Shown here: in pieces, positions 44,545 through 53,720 of the stretch
Layout: each line of letters opens with the position of its first letter
Numbering within the stretch: position 1 is the first letter of the stretch
NCBI RefSeq assembly: GCF_965284335.1
Contig: NZ_OZ260076.1
DNA length: 64,000 nt
Strand: one strand, 5' to 3'
Source of the DNA: Tabrizicola_A sp965284335
GTDB lineage: Bacteria > Pseudomonadota > Alphaproteobacteria > Rhodobacterales > Rhodobacteraceae
The notes under the pieces: generated by a model
The model's database searches: none
The model's input: the letters and a program-made list of their open reading frames with translations, nothing else
What the model was told of the DNA's origin: nothing
Made by a program: the position numbers and the translations under genes

Positions 44545-44850
44545 CCATAGGCGCTTGTTTGGGGCACGCCTCTTTGAGACACCATCTTGCGTCGTATAGT
44601 ATCTTTATGCAATAGTTGCGCAATGAGATTATATTGCCGCGCAACAGGGTCGACGATGCTTCAGTCTTTGCCAGCCATCACATTGACAGGTGCCAGCCAT
44701 GGCACCAGCTCGATACTGCGCGGGTCGATGCTGTGCGCACGGGGCGATGGGCGCTTTGGGTATCGCACCAGACCGCATCGGTATTGGACCAACGGCCCCC
44801 GCCAATGCCATCTTCAGGTCATCGAAAGACCCGAAGAAAAGGCCAATGCC
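44545..44850. promoter_or_regulatory. marR-catB divergent control region
   Basis: 306 bases with no supported gene, although the catB frame is open across much of it. It contains GTTGCGC (44615-44621) and GCGCAAC (44639-44645) as an inverted repeat with a 17-base A/T-rich spacer. A second palindrome is GGTGCCA/TGGCACC (44689-44706). Both are candidate operators for the MarR or LysR regulators. Confidence 0.5.
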
Positions 44851-45999
44851 GTGACCAAGATTGATCGTATCGAAGCCATCATCGTCGACGTTCCCACCGT
44901 GCGGGGACATGTTTTGTCGATGACCACGATGTTGACCCAGTCAGTCGTGCTTGTGCGCATCCGCTTTTCGGACGGGTCTGAAGGCCTAGGCGAAGGCGCG
45001 TCGATTGGCGGGCTGTCGTATGGCCCGGAAAGCGTGGAAAGCGTCAAGCTGGCGATTGACGCCTATATCGCACCTGCGCTGGTGGGGATGAACGCCGACG
45101 GCATCGCTACAGCAAGCGCGCATATGGAAAAGGCCGTGAAGGGCAACCCGATTGCCCGCGCTGCCGTGGAATGTGCCTTGTGGGATGGCCTTGGCCGCCG
45201 CACTGGCCTGTCTGTCGCACAACTGTTCGGCGGGCGCATTCATGACCGCCTGCCCGTCGCCTGGACGCTTGCCAGCGGCAACAGCCAGACCGACGCGGAT
45301 GAGGCTGTGGCGATGCTGGACGCACGCCGCCACCGCGACTTCAAACTGAAGATCGGCAAGCGCAGCGTCAAGCATGACATCGCCCATGTCGCCGCCATCG
45401 CCGCCGCCGTGGGCGACCGTGGCACCATCCGCGTGGATGTGAACCAAGCCTGGAGCTTGACCGAAGCCCGCTATGGTGCGCGCGGCCTGCAAGAGATTGG
45501 CTGCATCCTGATCGAACAGCCTGTGGCGCGTGACAAGCTGACGGCGCTGAAATCGCTGACCGACGGGTATGAAATTGCCATCATGGCCGATGAGGTATTG
45601 CAAGGCCCGGCCGATGCGATGCGCGTGGCCGCCAACCGCTCTGCCGACGTCTTCGCTGTAAAAGTCTGCCAGTCGGGCGGTCTGAAACCGGCGTCTGACG
45701 TGATCGCGATCGCCCGCGCGGCAGGGATCGATCTTTACGGCGGCACCATGCTGGAAAGCGGCCTTGGCACCGCCGCCGCAATCCAGCTTTTCGCCACCGT
45801 GCCGGACTGGCAGTTTGGGACCGAGATGTTCGGGCCCCTGCTGCTCAAGGACGAAATTCTGGCCACGCCGCTGGAATACAAGGATTTCTCGGTGACCGTG
45901 CCCACAGGGCCGGGCTTCGGGGTCAGCCTCGACGATGACAAGGTGAACTTCTACCGCCGCGACCGGACGGTCACGGTTAAGGCCATCGCGGGCGAATAA
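44851..45999 (+). CDS. catB: Muconate cycloisomerase (enolase superfamily)
   Basis: The protein is 382 residues from a GTG at 44851 preceded by GAAGAAAAGG. The catalytic pattern of muconate-lactonising enzymes is present: the paired Lys in FKLKIGK, the metal acids in RVDVNQAW, IEQPV and MADEV, and the opposite Lys in VKVCQSGG. N-terminal capping domain IDRIEAIIVDVPTVRGHVLSMTTM fits CatB. It converts cis,cis-muconate to muconolactone. The open frame back to 44587 lacks homology. It heads the rightward benzoate operon. Confidence 0.9.
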   Translation: MTKIDRIEAIIVDVPTVRGHVLSMTTMLTQSVVLVRIRFSDGSEGLGEGASIGGLSYGPESVESVKLAIDAYIAPALVGMNADGIATASAHMEKAVKGNPIARAAVECALWDGLGRRTGLSVAQLFGGRIHDRLPVAWTLASGNSQTDADEAVAMLDARRHRDFKLKIGKRSVKHDIAHVAAIAAAVGDRGTIRVDVNQAWSLTEARYGARGLQEIGCILIEQPVARDKLTALKSLTDGYEIAIMADEVLQGPADAMRVAANRSADVFAVKVCQSGGLKPASDVIAIARAAGIDLYGGTMLESGLGTAAAIQLFATVPDWQFGTEMFGPLLLKDEILATPLEYKDFSVTVPTGPGFGVSLDDDKVNFYRRDRTVTVKAIAGE

Positions 46000-46086
46000 C
46001 ACCCCTTCGGAGGGAGGGTAAGGGCGTTGAACCTCGGTTCAGCGAACAGGAGAGATTTGCCCATCGGGCACCTAAGGGAGGATACG

Positions 46087-47469
46087 ATGTTTACCGACGC
46101 AGGACTCGACGAAATCAGCCGCCGCCTTGACGGCATCGTGCAGGACCGCCCCGAGGAGGGCATTTTCCGCGCCCGCCGCGATATGTTCACCGACGCCGAA
46201 CTGTTCGAGCTGGAGATGAAGCATATCTGGGAAGGTAACTGGATTTATCTGGCCCACGAATCCCAGATCCCGAACATCAACGACACCTTCACCACCCATA
46301 TCGGCCGTCAGCCGATCATGATCACCCGCGACAAGACCGGAACGCTGCACGCCCTGATCAACGCCTGTTCGCACCGGGGCGCGATGCTGTGCCGCCACAA
46401 GCGCCAGAACAAGGCCACGTTTACCTGCCCCTTCCATGGCTGGACCTTCAACAACACCGGCAAGCTTTTGAAGGTGAAAGACCCCGAGGGTGCGGGCTAT
46501 CCCGACCAGTTCAACAAGAACGCTAGCCATGACCTGAAGCGGGTGGCGCGCTTTGAATCCTATCGCGGGTTCCTGTTTGGCTCGCTGAACGCCGATGTGA
46601 TGCCGCTGTCGGACTACCTGGGCGAGGCAAAGGTGATGATCGACATGGTGGTCGATCAGTCCGATGAGGGCCTAGAGGTTCTGCGCGGATCGTCCACCTA
46701 TACCTATGCTGGAAACTGGAAGCTGCAGGCCGAAAACGGCGCTGACGGCTATCACGTCTCCGCCGTGCATTGGAACTATGTCGCCACCACCAGCCACCGC
46801 GCCGATGAGGGCAAGGACGAGGTCAAATCCGTCGATGCCAGCAAATGGAACAAGCAAAAGGGCGGGTTCTATTCCTTCGACAACGGCCATCTGGTTCTGT
46901 GGACCAAATGGGCCGACCCGTCGAACCGTCCGCTGGCGCCCCGTCGCGATGAGTTGGTGGCCAAGTATGGCGAGGCCAAGGCCGATTGGATGATCGGCTA
47001 TCTGCGCAACCTGTGCCTTTACCCGAACCTGTTCCTGATGGACCAGTTCTCCAGCCAGCTGCGCGTGTTCCGCCCGATCTCGGTCGATCAGACCGAAGTG
47101 ACGATCTACTGCATCGCGCCGAAAGGCGAGAGCCAGGAAGCCCGCACCCGCCGCATCCGCCAGTATGAGGATTTCTTCAACGCCTCCGGCATGGCGACGC
47201 CGGATGACCTGGAAGAATTCCGTGCGACCCAAATGGGTTACGCCGCTGCCCCCACCGCGCAGTGGAACGACCTGACCCGCGGGGCCAAACAGTGGATCAC
47301 CGGCGCAGATGAGGAAGCCGACCGCATCGGGATGAAACCGATCCTGTCCGGCGCACGCACCGAGGATGAGGGCCTCTTCGTCATCCAGCACACCCAATGG
47401 ACCGAACGCATGGCCGCCGCCGTCGAGGCAGAGCGCGCCGCAATCGCAACCAAGATCGCAGCGGAGTAA
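46087..47469 (+). CDS. benA: Benzoate 1,2-dioxygenase, large (alpha) subunit
   Basis: The protein is 460 residues. The Rieske [2Fe-2S] ligands are C94-x-H96 and C114-x2-H117 (CSHRG...CPFHGW). The mononuclear iron site is D220, H223 and H228 (ENGADGYHVSAVHW). It adds O2 across the ring of benzoate to give the cis-diol carboxylate. The ATG at 46087 follows GGGAGG; an upstream start at 46027 is less likely. Followed by benB after 5 bases. Confidence 0.95.
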   Translation: MFTDAGLDEISRRLDGIVQDRPEEGIFRARRDMFTDAELFELEMKHIWEGNWIYLAHESQIPNINDTFTTHIGRQPIMITRDKTGTLHALINACSHRGAMLCRHKRQNKATFTCPFHGWTFNNTGKLLKVKDPEGAGYPDQFNKNASHDLKRVARFESYRGFLFGSLNADVMPLSDYLGEAKVMIDMVVDQSDEGLEVLRGSSTYTYAGNWKLQAENGADGYHVSAVHWNYVATTSHRADEGKDEVKSVDASKWNKQKGGFYSFDNGHLVLWTKWADPSNRPLAPRRDELVAKYGEAKADWMIGYLRNLCLYPNLFLMDQFSSQLRVFRPISVDQTEVTIYCIAPKGESQEARTRRIRQYEDFFNASGMATPDDLEEFRATQMGYAAAPTAQWNDLTRGAKQWITGADEEADRIGMKPILSGARTEDEGLFVIQHTQWTERMAAAVEAERAAIATKIAAE

Positions 47470-47474
47470 GACAG

Positions 47475-47984
47475 ATGAACGCCGTGACCGAAACCACCCT
47501 GTCCTACGAGGCAATCTGCGCCTTTCTTTATGCCGAGGCCCGCGCGCTGGACGACCGCCGCTTTGACGACTGGATCGGGTTCTATCACCCCGACTGTCCG
47601 TTCTGGATGCCAGCCTGGGATGACTATGACACCCTGACCGAAGATCCGGCGAATGAAATGTCGCTGATCTATTACCCCAACCGGGGCGGGATCGAGGACC
47701 GGGTGTTCCGCATCAAGACCGACCGTTCCTCGGCCACCTCGCTGCCAGAGCCGCGCACCGGCCACAACATCACCAACGTAGAGGTGCTGTCGCGCGACGG
47801 ATCAAAGGTGCAGATCCGGTTTAACTGGATGACCCATAACTACCGCTACGGCACCACCGACACCTATTGGGGCACCTCGTTCTACACGGTCGACACCGCC
47901 AGCGGCGCACCGCTGATCACCTCGAAAAAGGTGATCCTCAAGAACGACCGTATCCACCATGTGATCGACGTCTATCACATCTGA
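47475..47984 (+). CDS. benB: Benzoate 1,2-dioxygenase, small (beta) subunit
   Basis: The protein is 169 residues of NTF2-like fold, typical of ring-hydroxylating dioxygenase beta subunits: AICAFLYAEARALDDRRFDDWIGFYHPDCPFWMPAWDD, then RVFRIKTDRS and KVILKNDRIHHVIDVYHI at the C-terminus. It forms the alpha3beta3 complex with BenA. The start at 47475 is 5 bases after the benA stop. Confidence 0.94.
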   Translation: MNAVTETTLSYEAICAFLYAEARALDDRRFDDWIGFYHPDCPFWMPAWDDYDTLTEDPANEMSLIYYPNRGGIEDRVFRIKTDRSSATSLPEPRTGHNITNVEVLSRDGSKVQIRFNWMTHNYRYGTTDTYWGTSFYTVDTASGAPLITSKKVILKNDRIHHVIDVYHI

Positions 47985-48060
47985 CCCAACCAGACGCCGT
48001 CCTGCAACGGCACCTCGGCGCGGCCCCTGAGGAGGAGGCCCGCCGGGGAGAGGAGGAGCC

Positions 48061-49074
48061 ATGACCTACAAGATTGCCCTGAACTTCGAAGACGGCGTCA
48101 CCCGCATCATCGACTGCGACGCCGACGAGAAAGTATCCGACGCTGCCTTTCGGCAAAAGATCAACGTGCCGATGGATTGCCGCGACGGGGTCTGCGGCAC
48201 ATGCAAGTGCAAGGCCGAGCGTGGGGATTTTGAGCTTGGCTTTTACCTTGAAGATGCGATGACCGAGGAAGAGGCAGCCGCGGGCATGGTGCTGACCTGC
48301 CAGATGATGCCCAAATCCGATTGTGTGATCGCCATTCCCGCCTCGTCGCTTGCCTGCAAGACAGGGGCCCAGACCGTTGCCGCCACGGTTGCCGGGGTCG
48401 AGGCGCTGTCGGATACCTCCTACCGGCTGCGGGTGAAACTGGCGGCTGGGATGGGCTTTCTTCCCGGTCAATACGTCAATGTGCAGGTCCCGGGCACCGA
48501 CCAGACGCGCGCCTATTCCTTCTCCAGCCACCCACAGGCCGATGAAGCCTCGTTTCTGATCCGCAATATTCCGGGCGGGCTGATGTCGGGGTATCTGGCC
48601 CGCGCGCAAGCTGGCGATGCGATGGACCTGACCGGGCCGATGGGCGCGTTCTACCTGCGACCTGTCACCCGCCCGCAGGTGTTTCTGGCAGGCGGCACCG
48701 GCCTTGCGCCCTTCCTGTCGATGCTGGAACTGATCGCAACGACCGGCACTGACCAGCCGATCCGTCTGGTCTATGCTGTGACCAAACTTGCCGATCTGGT
48801 CGAAATGGACCGTCTGCAGGCGCTGGTGGCCCAGATCCCGTCCCTGACCCTGACCACCATCGTCGCCGACCCCGAAGCCGATCATCCGCTGAAAGGCTAT
48901 GCCACCAACCATCTGACCGCCGCCGACCTTTGGGACGGTGCAGCCGATGTCTACCTGTGCGGCCCACCGCCGATGGTCGAGGCGGTGCGCAGCCACATGG
49001 CCAGCCTTGGCGTCACACCCGCCTCATTCCTCTTCGAAAAGTTCAACCCTTCGGAAACCAAGGCGGCGGCGTGA
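48061..49074 (+). CDS. benC: Benzoate 1,2-dioxygenase reductase
   Basis: The protein is 337 residues. An N-terminal chloroplast-type [2Fe-2S] ferredoxin domain has C40, C45, C48 and C80. A ferredoxin-NADP reductase part follows with the FAD motif R150-A-Y-S, the NADH motif GGTGLAPFLSML and the closing YLCGPPPMVEAV. It passes electrons from NADH to BenA. A strong GAGGAGG site precedes the ATG at 48061. Its stop overlaps the benD start. Confidence 0.95.
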   Translation: MTYKIALNFEDGVTRIIDCDADEKVSDAAFRQKINVPMDCRDGVCGTCKCKAERGDFELGFYLEDAMTEEEAAAGMVLTCQMMPKSDCVIAIPASSLACKTGAQTVAATVAGVEALSDTSYRLRVKLAAGMGFLPGQYVNVQVPGTDQTRAYSFSSHPQADEASFLIRNIPGGLMSGYLARAQAGDAMDLTGPMGAFYLRPVTRPQVFLAGGTGLAPFLSMLELIATTGTDQPIRLVYAVTKLADLVEMDRLQALVAQIPSLTLTTIVADPEADHPLKGYATNHLTAADLWDGAADVYLCGPPPMVEAVRSHMASLGVTPASFLFEKFNPSETKAAA

Positions 49075-49847
49075 TGCGGTTCAAGAACAGGGTTTTTGCC
49101 ATCACCGGGGCGGCGCAGGGCATTGGCCGGCGCGTGGCTGAGCGTGCAGCACTTGAAGGCGCATTGGTCGCTGTGATCGACCGATCGCCGATCGGGGGTG
49201 AAGTCGCCAATGCCATCACGGCAGCGGGTGGAAAGGCGGTCTATCTTTCGGCGGATTTGGAAACCTACTCGGGCGCTGAAGCGGCCATGGCAGACGCGGT
49301 TGCTGCCTTTGGCCGGATTGACGTGCTGGTCAACAATGTGGGCGGCACCATCTGGGCCAAACCGTTCGAACACTACGAAGCGCCCCAGATCGACGCCGAG
49401 GTGCGCCGGTCGTTGTTCCCGACGCTTTATTCTTGCCATGCGGTGCTGCCGCACATGCTGGCCGTGTCCAAAGGCGTAATCGTCAACGTCAGCTCCATCG
49501 CCACCCGCAGCCTTAACCGTGTGCCTTATGCGGCGGCCAAAGGCGGGGTGAATGCGATCACGGCCAGCCTTGGCTGGGAACTTGCCGAACGCGGTATCCG
49601 CGTCGTTGCCACCGCACCCGGCGGAACCGAGGCCCCGCCCCGCGCGGTACCCCGCAACCCTGGCGAACAATCGGCACAGGAAAAGGTCTGGTATCAACAG
49701 ATCGTCGATCAGACGGTCAATTCCAGCCTGATGCACCGATACGGCACTTTGGATGAACAGGCAGGGGTGATCCTGTTTCTGGCATCCGACGACGCCTCTT
49801 ACCTGACCGGGGTCACGATACCGGTGGGTGGGGGCGATCTGGGCTGA
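49074..49847 (+). CDS. benD: 1,6-dihydroxycyclohexa-2,4-diene-1-carboxylate dehydrogenase
   Basis: The protein is 257 residues of SDR type. TGAAQGIG nucleotide loop, NNVGGTIWAKPFEHY, catalytic Ser/YAAAK (NVSSIATRSLNRVPYAAAKGGV), and the family-typical PGGTEAPPR. It oxidises and decarboxylates the benzoate cis-diol to catechol. The ATG at 49074 shares the last base of benC's TGA; a GTG one codon earlier is possible. Confidence 0.93.
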   Translation: MRFKNRVFAITGAAQGIGRRVAERAALEGALVAVIDRSPIGGEVANAITAAGGKAVYLSADLETYSGAEAAMADAVAAFGRIDVLVNNVGGTIWAKPFEHYEAPQIDAEVRRSLFPTLYSCHAVLPHMLAVSKGVIVNVSSIATRSLNRVPYAAAKGGVNAITASLGWELAERGIRVVATAPGGTEAPPRAVPRNPGEQSAQEKVWYQQIVDQTVNSSLMHRYGTLDEQAGVILFLASDDASYLTGVTIPVGGGDLG

Positions 49848-49898
49848 CGCCCATCACATCACGGCGCCGGGGAGAGGTGCCACAACGGGAGAGAGACC

Positions 49899-51080
49899 AT
49901 GAAAGCGACCTTTAAAGCAGCCCTTGCCGGGCTTGCCATCAGCACCGCCATGTCTTCGGCCGCTTTTGCGGAAGACATCAAGGTGGGCGTTCTGTTGCCG
50001 TATTCCGGTGTGTTTGCAGCACTTGCGCAAGATATCGACGATGCCTTCGTCCTTGGGCTGGACACTTTCGGGGCTGAGGCTGGTGTGACGTTCGAGATCG
50101 TCCGCGAAGATACTGAGGTAAAGCCACCCGTCGGTCTGGCAAAGACCAAAAAACTTATTCTCCAGGACGAGGTTGACGTGCTGGTGGGCGTTGTTTCCTC
50201 TGGCGTGCTGGGGGCTATCCGCGACACGGTCGATGGTGCAGGTGTGCCGCTGATCGTGGCCAATGCCGGGAACGATGAAGCAACGGGCGAGGCATGCAGC
50301 CCCTTTATCACCCGGATTTCCTTTTCGAACCAACAGGTCAACCGGCCGATGGGCAAATGGATGGTCGATCAGGGCGTGAAAAAGGTCTTCACCATCGCCC
50401 CCGATTACGCCGCAGGCCGCCAGATGATCGACGCCTTCACCACCGCCTTTATCGCAGCGGGCGGCGAAGTTGTCGGCCAGGAATGGCCTCCCTTCCAGAA
50501 AACCCAGGACTTCGGCCCGTTCCTTGCCAATGCCAAGGCCAGCGGCGCCGATGCTGTCTATGTGTTCTTTGCCGGGGGTGAAGCGATTTCTTTCGTCAAG
50601 CAATATGACAGCTTTGGCATGAAGGCCGAGTTGCCGCTGTATGGCTCGGGCTTCCTCACCTCGTCGCTCTATGTGAATGCCCAAGGGTCGGCGGCCGAGG
50701 GTGTCATCACCGCCCTGCATTATGTGCCAACCCTCGACAACCCGGAGAATGCTGCATTGGTTGAGGCGTTCAAAGCCAAAACCGGGCGCATCCCGTCGGA
50801 ATATGCGGTGCAGGGCTATGACAGCGCGCGTGCTTTGGTTGAGGCGGTAAAATCCGGTGCGACCGACCGAGAAACCCTCGCCGCAGCTTTGCCGAAGGTC
50901 AGCTTTACTGGTCCGCGTGGCGAGCTGCGCATTGATCCGGCCACCAACAACATCGTTCAGCCGATCCACGTATATGAAACCATCGCCGGGGCGGATGGGC
51001 TGACGCAAAAGGTTCTGGCCACTCTTCCGGCCGAGGCTGATCCGGTGAACGGCTGCGCAATGCCTTCCGCTGCCAACTGA
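49899..51080 (+). CDS. ABC transporter substrate-binding protein, branched-chain/aromatic type
   Basis: The protein is 393 residues with a signal peptide (AISTAMSSAAFAE). Type I periplasmic-binding fold of the LivJ/LivK family: IKVGVLLPYSGVFAALAQDIDDAFVLGLDTFG, DTEVKPPVGLAKTKKLILQDEVDVLVGVVSSGVL, and KTQDFGPFLANAKASGADAVYVFFAGG. Members close to aromatic genes often bind benzoate derivatives. It begins 51 bases after benD and is probably in the same transcript. Confidence 0.9.
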   Translation: MKATFKAALAGLAISTAMSSAAFAEDIKVGVLLPYSGVFAALAQDIDDAFVLGLDTFGAEAGVTFEIVREDTEVKPPVGLAKTKKLILQDEVDVLVGVVSSGVLGAIRDTVDGAGVPLIVANAGNDEATGEACSPFITRISFSNQQVNRPMGKWMVDQGVKKVFTIAPDYAAGRQMIDAFTTAFIAAGGEVVGQEWPPFQKTQDFGPFLANAKASGADAVYVFFAGGEAISFVKQYDSFGMKAELPLYGSGFLTSSLYVNAQGSAAEGVITALHYVPTLDNPENAALVEAFKAKTGRIPSEYAVQGYDSARALVEAVKSGATDRETLAAALPKVSFTGPRGELRIDPATNNIVQPIHVYETIAGADGLTQKVLATLPAEADPVNGCAMPSAAN

Positions 51081-51087
51081 TGCAATC

Positions 51088-51108
51088 GGGGGCCGCGCGG
51101 CGGCCCCC
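51088..51108. repeat. Intercistronic stem-loop after the binding-protein gene
   Basis: GGGGGCCGC and GCGGCCCCC form a perfect 9-bp stem with a 3-base loop, 7 bases after the binding-protein stop and 21 bases before the permease start. No T-run, so likely a partial terminator or mRNA stabiliser. Confidence 0.75.
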
Positions 51109-51129
51109 ACCAGCCCCGGAGAGTTCACC

Positions 51130-51999
51130 ATGAGCACAGACCTCGGATTTTGGGTGTTGCAGACGCTGAACGCGCTTCAGCTCTCGATGCTCCTGTTTCT
51201 TCTTTCTGTCGGCCTGACTGTGATCTTCGGGCTGATGCATTTCGTCAACCTTGCCCATGGCTCGCTGTACGCGTTCGGTGCCTATATGGCAGCGTCGCTG
51301 GCCGGTGTTCTTGGCTATTGGGGCGGGTTCTTTCTGGCACCGCTCGCTGTAGCTGCCTTGGGCGCGGCGCTCTATTTCACCCTGATCCGGTCGCAACGCC
51401 GGGCGGGTCCGATGGCGCAGGTTCTGATCACCTTTGGTCTGATATTTGTGGCCGTGGACGCAACCCGGTTGATCTGGGGCGATTTGCCGATCGGCATCGC
51501 GGTGCCTGCAGTATTCGAAGGCCAATTGGCACTGCTGGGCGTGGAATACCCGATCTACAGACTGTTCATCATCGCACTCGGTCTGGCGGTGCTGGCCGCG
51601 CTGACACTGGTCCTGACCCGCACTCAAGTGGGCGCGATGATCCGCGCCGGGGTGGACAATGACCAGATGGCCGCGTGCCTTGGCATCAACGTGGAACGGA
51701 TGTTCTTTCTGGTATTCGTCGTCGGTTGCGCGCTGGCGGGCCTTGCCGGGGCTGTCGCTGCACCTGTTCTGTCAGTAACCCCTGACATGGGCCTGCAAAT
51801 CTTGATCCCTACCCTCATCGTCATCGTGATCGGCGGGCTAGGCAGCCTGAAAGGCGCTGTCGCCGGGTCGCTGATCTTTGGCTTTGTTCAGACCTTTGGC
51901 GCGGTGCTGATGCCAACGTTCAACTCTGTCCTCATCTACGCGCTTCTTGCGGCGGTTCTTGTGATCCGACCCGAGGGCCTTTTGCCCGCGAAAGGGTGA
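51130..51999 (+). CDS. Branched-chain-type ABC permease (LivH-like)
   Basis: The protein is 289 residues with 8 or so helices. The LivH signatures are VGLTVIFGLMHFVNLAHGSLYAFGAYMA, RAGVDNDQMAACLGINVERMFFLVFVVGCALAGLAG and VIVIGGLGSLKGAVAGSLIFGFVQTFG. It makes half of the pore of the importer. Four bases separate it from the LivM-like gene. Confidence 0.93.
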   Translation: MSTDLGFWVLQTLNALQLSMLLFLLSVGLTVIFGLMHFVNLAHGSLYAFGAYMAASLAGVLGYWGGFFLAPLAVAALGAALYFTLIRSQRRAGPMAQVLITFGLIFVAVDATRLIWGDLPIGIAVPAVFEGQLALLGVEYPIYRLFIIALGLAVLAALTLVLTRTQVGAMIRAGVDNDQMAACLGINVERMFFLVFVVGCALAGLAGAVAAPVLSVTPDMGLQILIPTLIVIVIGGLGSLKGAVAGSLIFGFVQTFGAVLMPTFNSVLIYALLAAVLVIRPEGLLPAKG

Positions 52000-52003
52000 T
52001 CCG

Positions 52004-52984
52004 ATGTTCACACATACTCCACTGCGTCTGACCACCCTGTCTTTGCTGGCCATCGGCTCCCTCGCATATGCTTTTGTCGCAGGCTTTTTCGGATTGGAGA
52101 TTCTTGCCGAGATCGCGATCCTTGCCATCCTTGTGATCGCCCTTGATCTGGTTGCCGGGTTCGGCGGCATGGTGTCCTTGTGCCATGGCGCGCTTCTGGG
52201 TGTGGGTGCCTATGCCTTTACCGTCGCCGCAAATGAGGCCGGGCTAAGCGCCTTTCCCGCGATGGTGCTGGCGGTCGCATTGTCGGCAGGGCTGGCCTTT
52301 GTCATCGGCGCGATTTGTGCGCGCAGCATCGGCATCTATTTCATCATGGCCACGCTGGCCTTTGGGCAGATGGCTTACAGCTTTGTGTTCCAGTCGCCGC
52401 TGTTCGGCGGTGATGACGGCCTGTCTGGGGCCCCTCGCCCCGACCTGTCCGCTATTGGGATCGACCTGACCGACAGCCGCGCCTTTGCAATTTATGCCAT
52501 CGCCATGGTGGCGCTGACCTATCTGGTGGCAGCAAGCACCCTGCGGTCAGGCCTTGGGCGCAGCCTTGTCGGCCTGCATCATAACGAAAAACGTCTGCGC
52601 GCCCTTGGCCTGACGGTCTGGCGCGCCAAGGCCACGGCCTTTGCCATCTCGGGCGCTTTGGCCGGGCTGGCGGGCTGTCTGGCCGCGCAACACACGCAAT
52701 ACATCTCGCCCGGCCTGCTGTCCTGGACCGTTTCGGGCGAGGCGCTTGTGGTGGTTATCCTTGGCGGCCTTGGCACGCTGGTCGGGCCGATTGTGGGGGC
52801 GGTGCTGTTCGTGGTGCTGAAGCACGAGATTTCGGCCCTCACCCCCTACTGGCACGCCATCGTGGGCCTGATCCTGATTGCCGTCGTGATGAGCCGGGCG
52901 AATGGCGTCTTTGGCTTTGTCGAGGCGCGCATCGCGGCGCGCAAACCGAAACCTGTTTTGCAAAAGGCTGACGCAGATGCTTGA
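52004..52984 (+). CDS. Branched-chain-type ABC permease (LivM-like)
   Basis: The protein is 326 residues. LivM pattern: EIAILAILVIALDLVAGFGGMVSLCHGALLGVGAYAF, HHNEKRLRALGLTVWRAKATAFAISGALAGLAGCLAA, and VVVILGGLGTLVGPIVGAVLFVVLKHE. It pairs with the LivH-like subunit. It overlaps the next gene by 8 bases. Confidence 0.93.
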   Translation: MFTHTPLRLTTLSLLAIGSLAYAFVAGFFGLEILAEIAILAILVIALDLVAGFGGMVSLCHGALLGVGAYAFTVAANEAGLSAFPAMVLAVALSAGLAFVIGAICARSIGIYFIMATLAFGQMAYSFVFQSPLFGGDDGLSGAPRPDLSAIGIDLTDSRAFAIYAIAMVALTYLVAASTLRSGLGRSLVGLHHNEKRLRALGLTVWRAKATAFAISGALAGLAGCLAAQHTQYISPGLLSWTVSGEALVVVILGGLGTLVGPIVGAVLFVVLKHEISALTPYWHAIVGLILIAVVMSRANGVFGFVEARIAARKPKPVLQKADADA

Positions 52985-53720
52985 AACGCGCAACCTGACC
53001 AAATCCTTCGGCCCGATCCATGTTACCAAGGGCGTCAGTCTGAAACTCGAAAAGGGCGAACGCCGGGTGATCCTTGGCCCCAACGGGGCAGGAAAAACCA
53101 CACTGTTCAATCAGTTGGTGGGTGAATTGACACCTGACAGCGGCAGCATCCACCTTGATGGGGCCGATGTCACCGCCCTGCGCGTAGCTGACCGCGCCCG
53201 TCTGGGCCTGAGCCGCAGCTATCAGAAAAATACGCTGTTCGACGGGCTGACCATTGGCGAAAACCTAGGCCTTGCCGCCGCTGTGGCACTGGGCAAGGGC
53301 CAGGGCTTGTGGCGCGACCCGCTGCAAAGCGCTGAGGTGCGCGAAACGGTGAAAGAGGTGGCGGCACAGGTGGACCTTGCGCCTTATCTTGCCATGCCCG
53401 TCAACGCCGTCAGCTATGGCATTCGGCGCCAATTGGAGGTGGGGATCGCGCTGGCGACCCGGCCCAAGGTCATTCTGATGGACGAACCCACCAGTGGCGT
53501 GGGGCCGGAAATGTCCAAGGGCTTTCATCGCCTGCTCAAGGCGCTGCCGCGCGATCTGACGGTTCTGATCATCGAACATGACATGGATCTGGCCTTTGAC
53601 GTGGCCGACACCATCACCGTGCTGAACTACGGCGAGGTGGTATTTGACGGCCTGCCGGGCGCTGCGCGCGACAGCCAGTTGCTCAAGGACATTTATCTGG
53701 GGGCGTGGGACGATGCTTGA
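52977..53720 (+). CDS. Branched-chain-type ABC ATP-binding protein (LivG-like)
   Basis: The protein is 247 residues. Walker A GPNGAGKTT, a variant signature region AVSYGIRRQLEVGIALATRPK (YGIRRQLE in place of LSGGQ, as is usual in LivG) and Walker B LMDEPTSGVGPEMS. The ATG at 52977 was chosen; the upstream frame is a shadow of the LivM-like gene. Overlaps the LivF-like gene by 8 bases. Confidence 0.93.
   Translation: MLETRNLTKSFGPIHVTKGVSLKLEKGERRVILGPNGAGKTTLFNQLVGELTPDSGSIHLDGADVTALRVADRARLGLSRSYQKNTLFDGLTIGENLGLAAAVALGKGQGLWRDPLQSAEVRETVKEVAAQVDLAPYLAMPVNAVSYGIRRQLEVGIALATRPKVILMDEPTSGVGPEMSKGFHRLLKALPRDLTVLIIEHDMDLAFDVADTITVLNYGEVVFDGLPGAARDSQLLKDIYLGAWDDA

Noticed and set aside
44587..44850. 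An 88-codon N-terminal extension of catB
   Set aside because: No homology, no ribosome site at the upstream start; the GTG at 44851 has a GAAGAAAAGG site and a CatB-like N-terminus.
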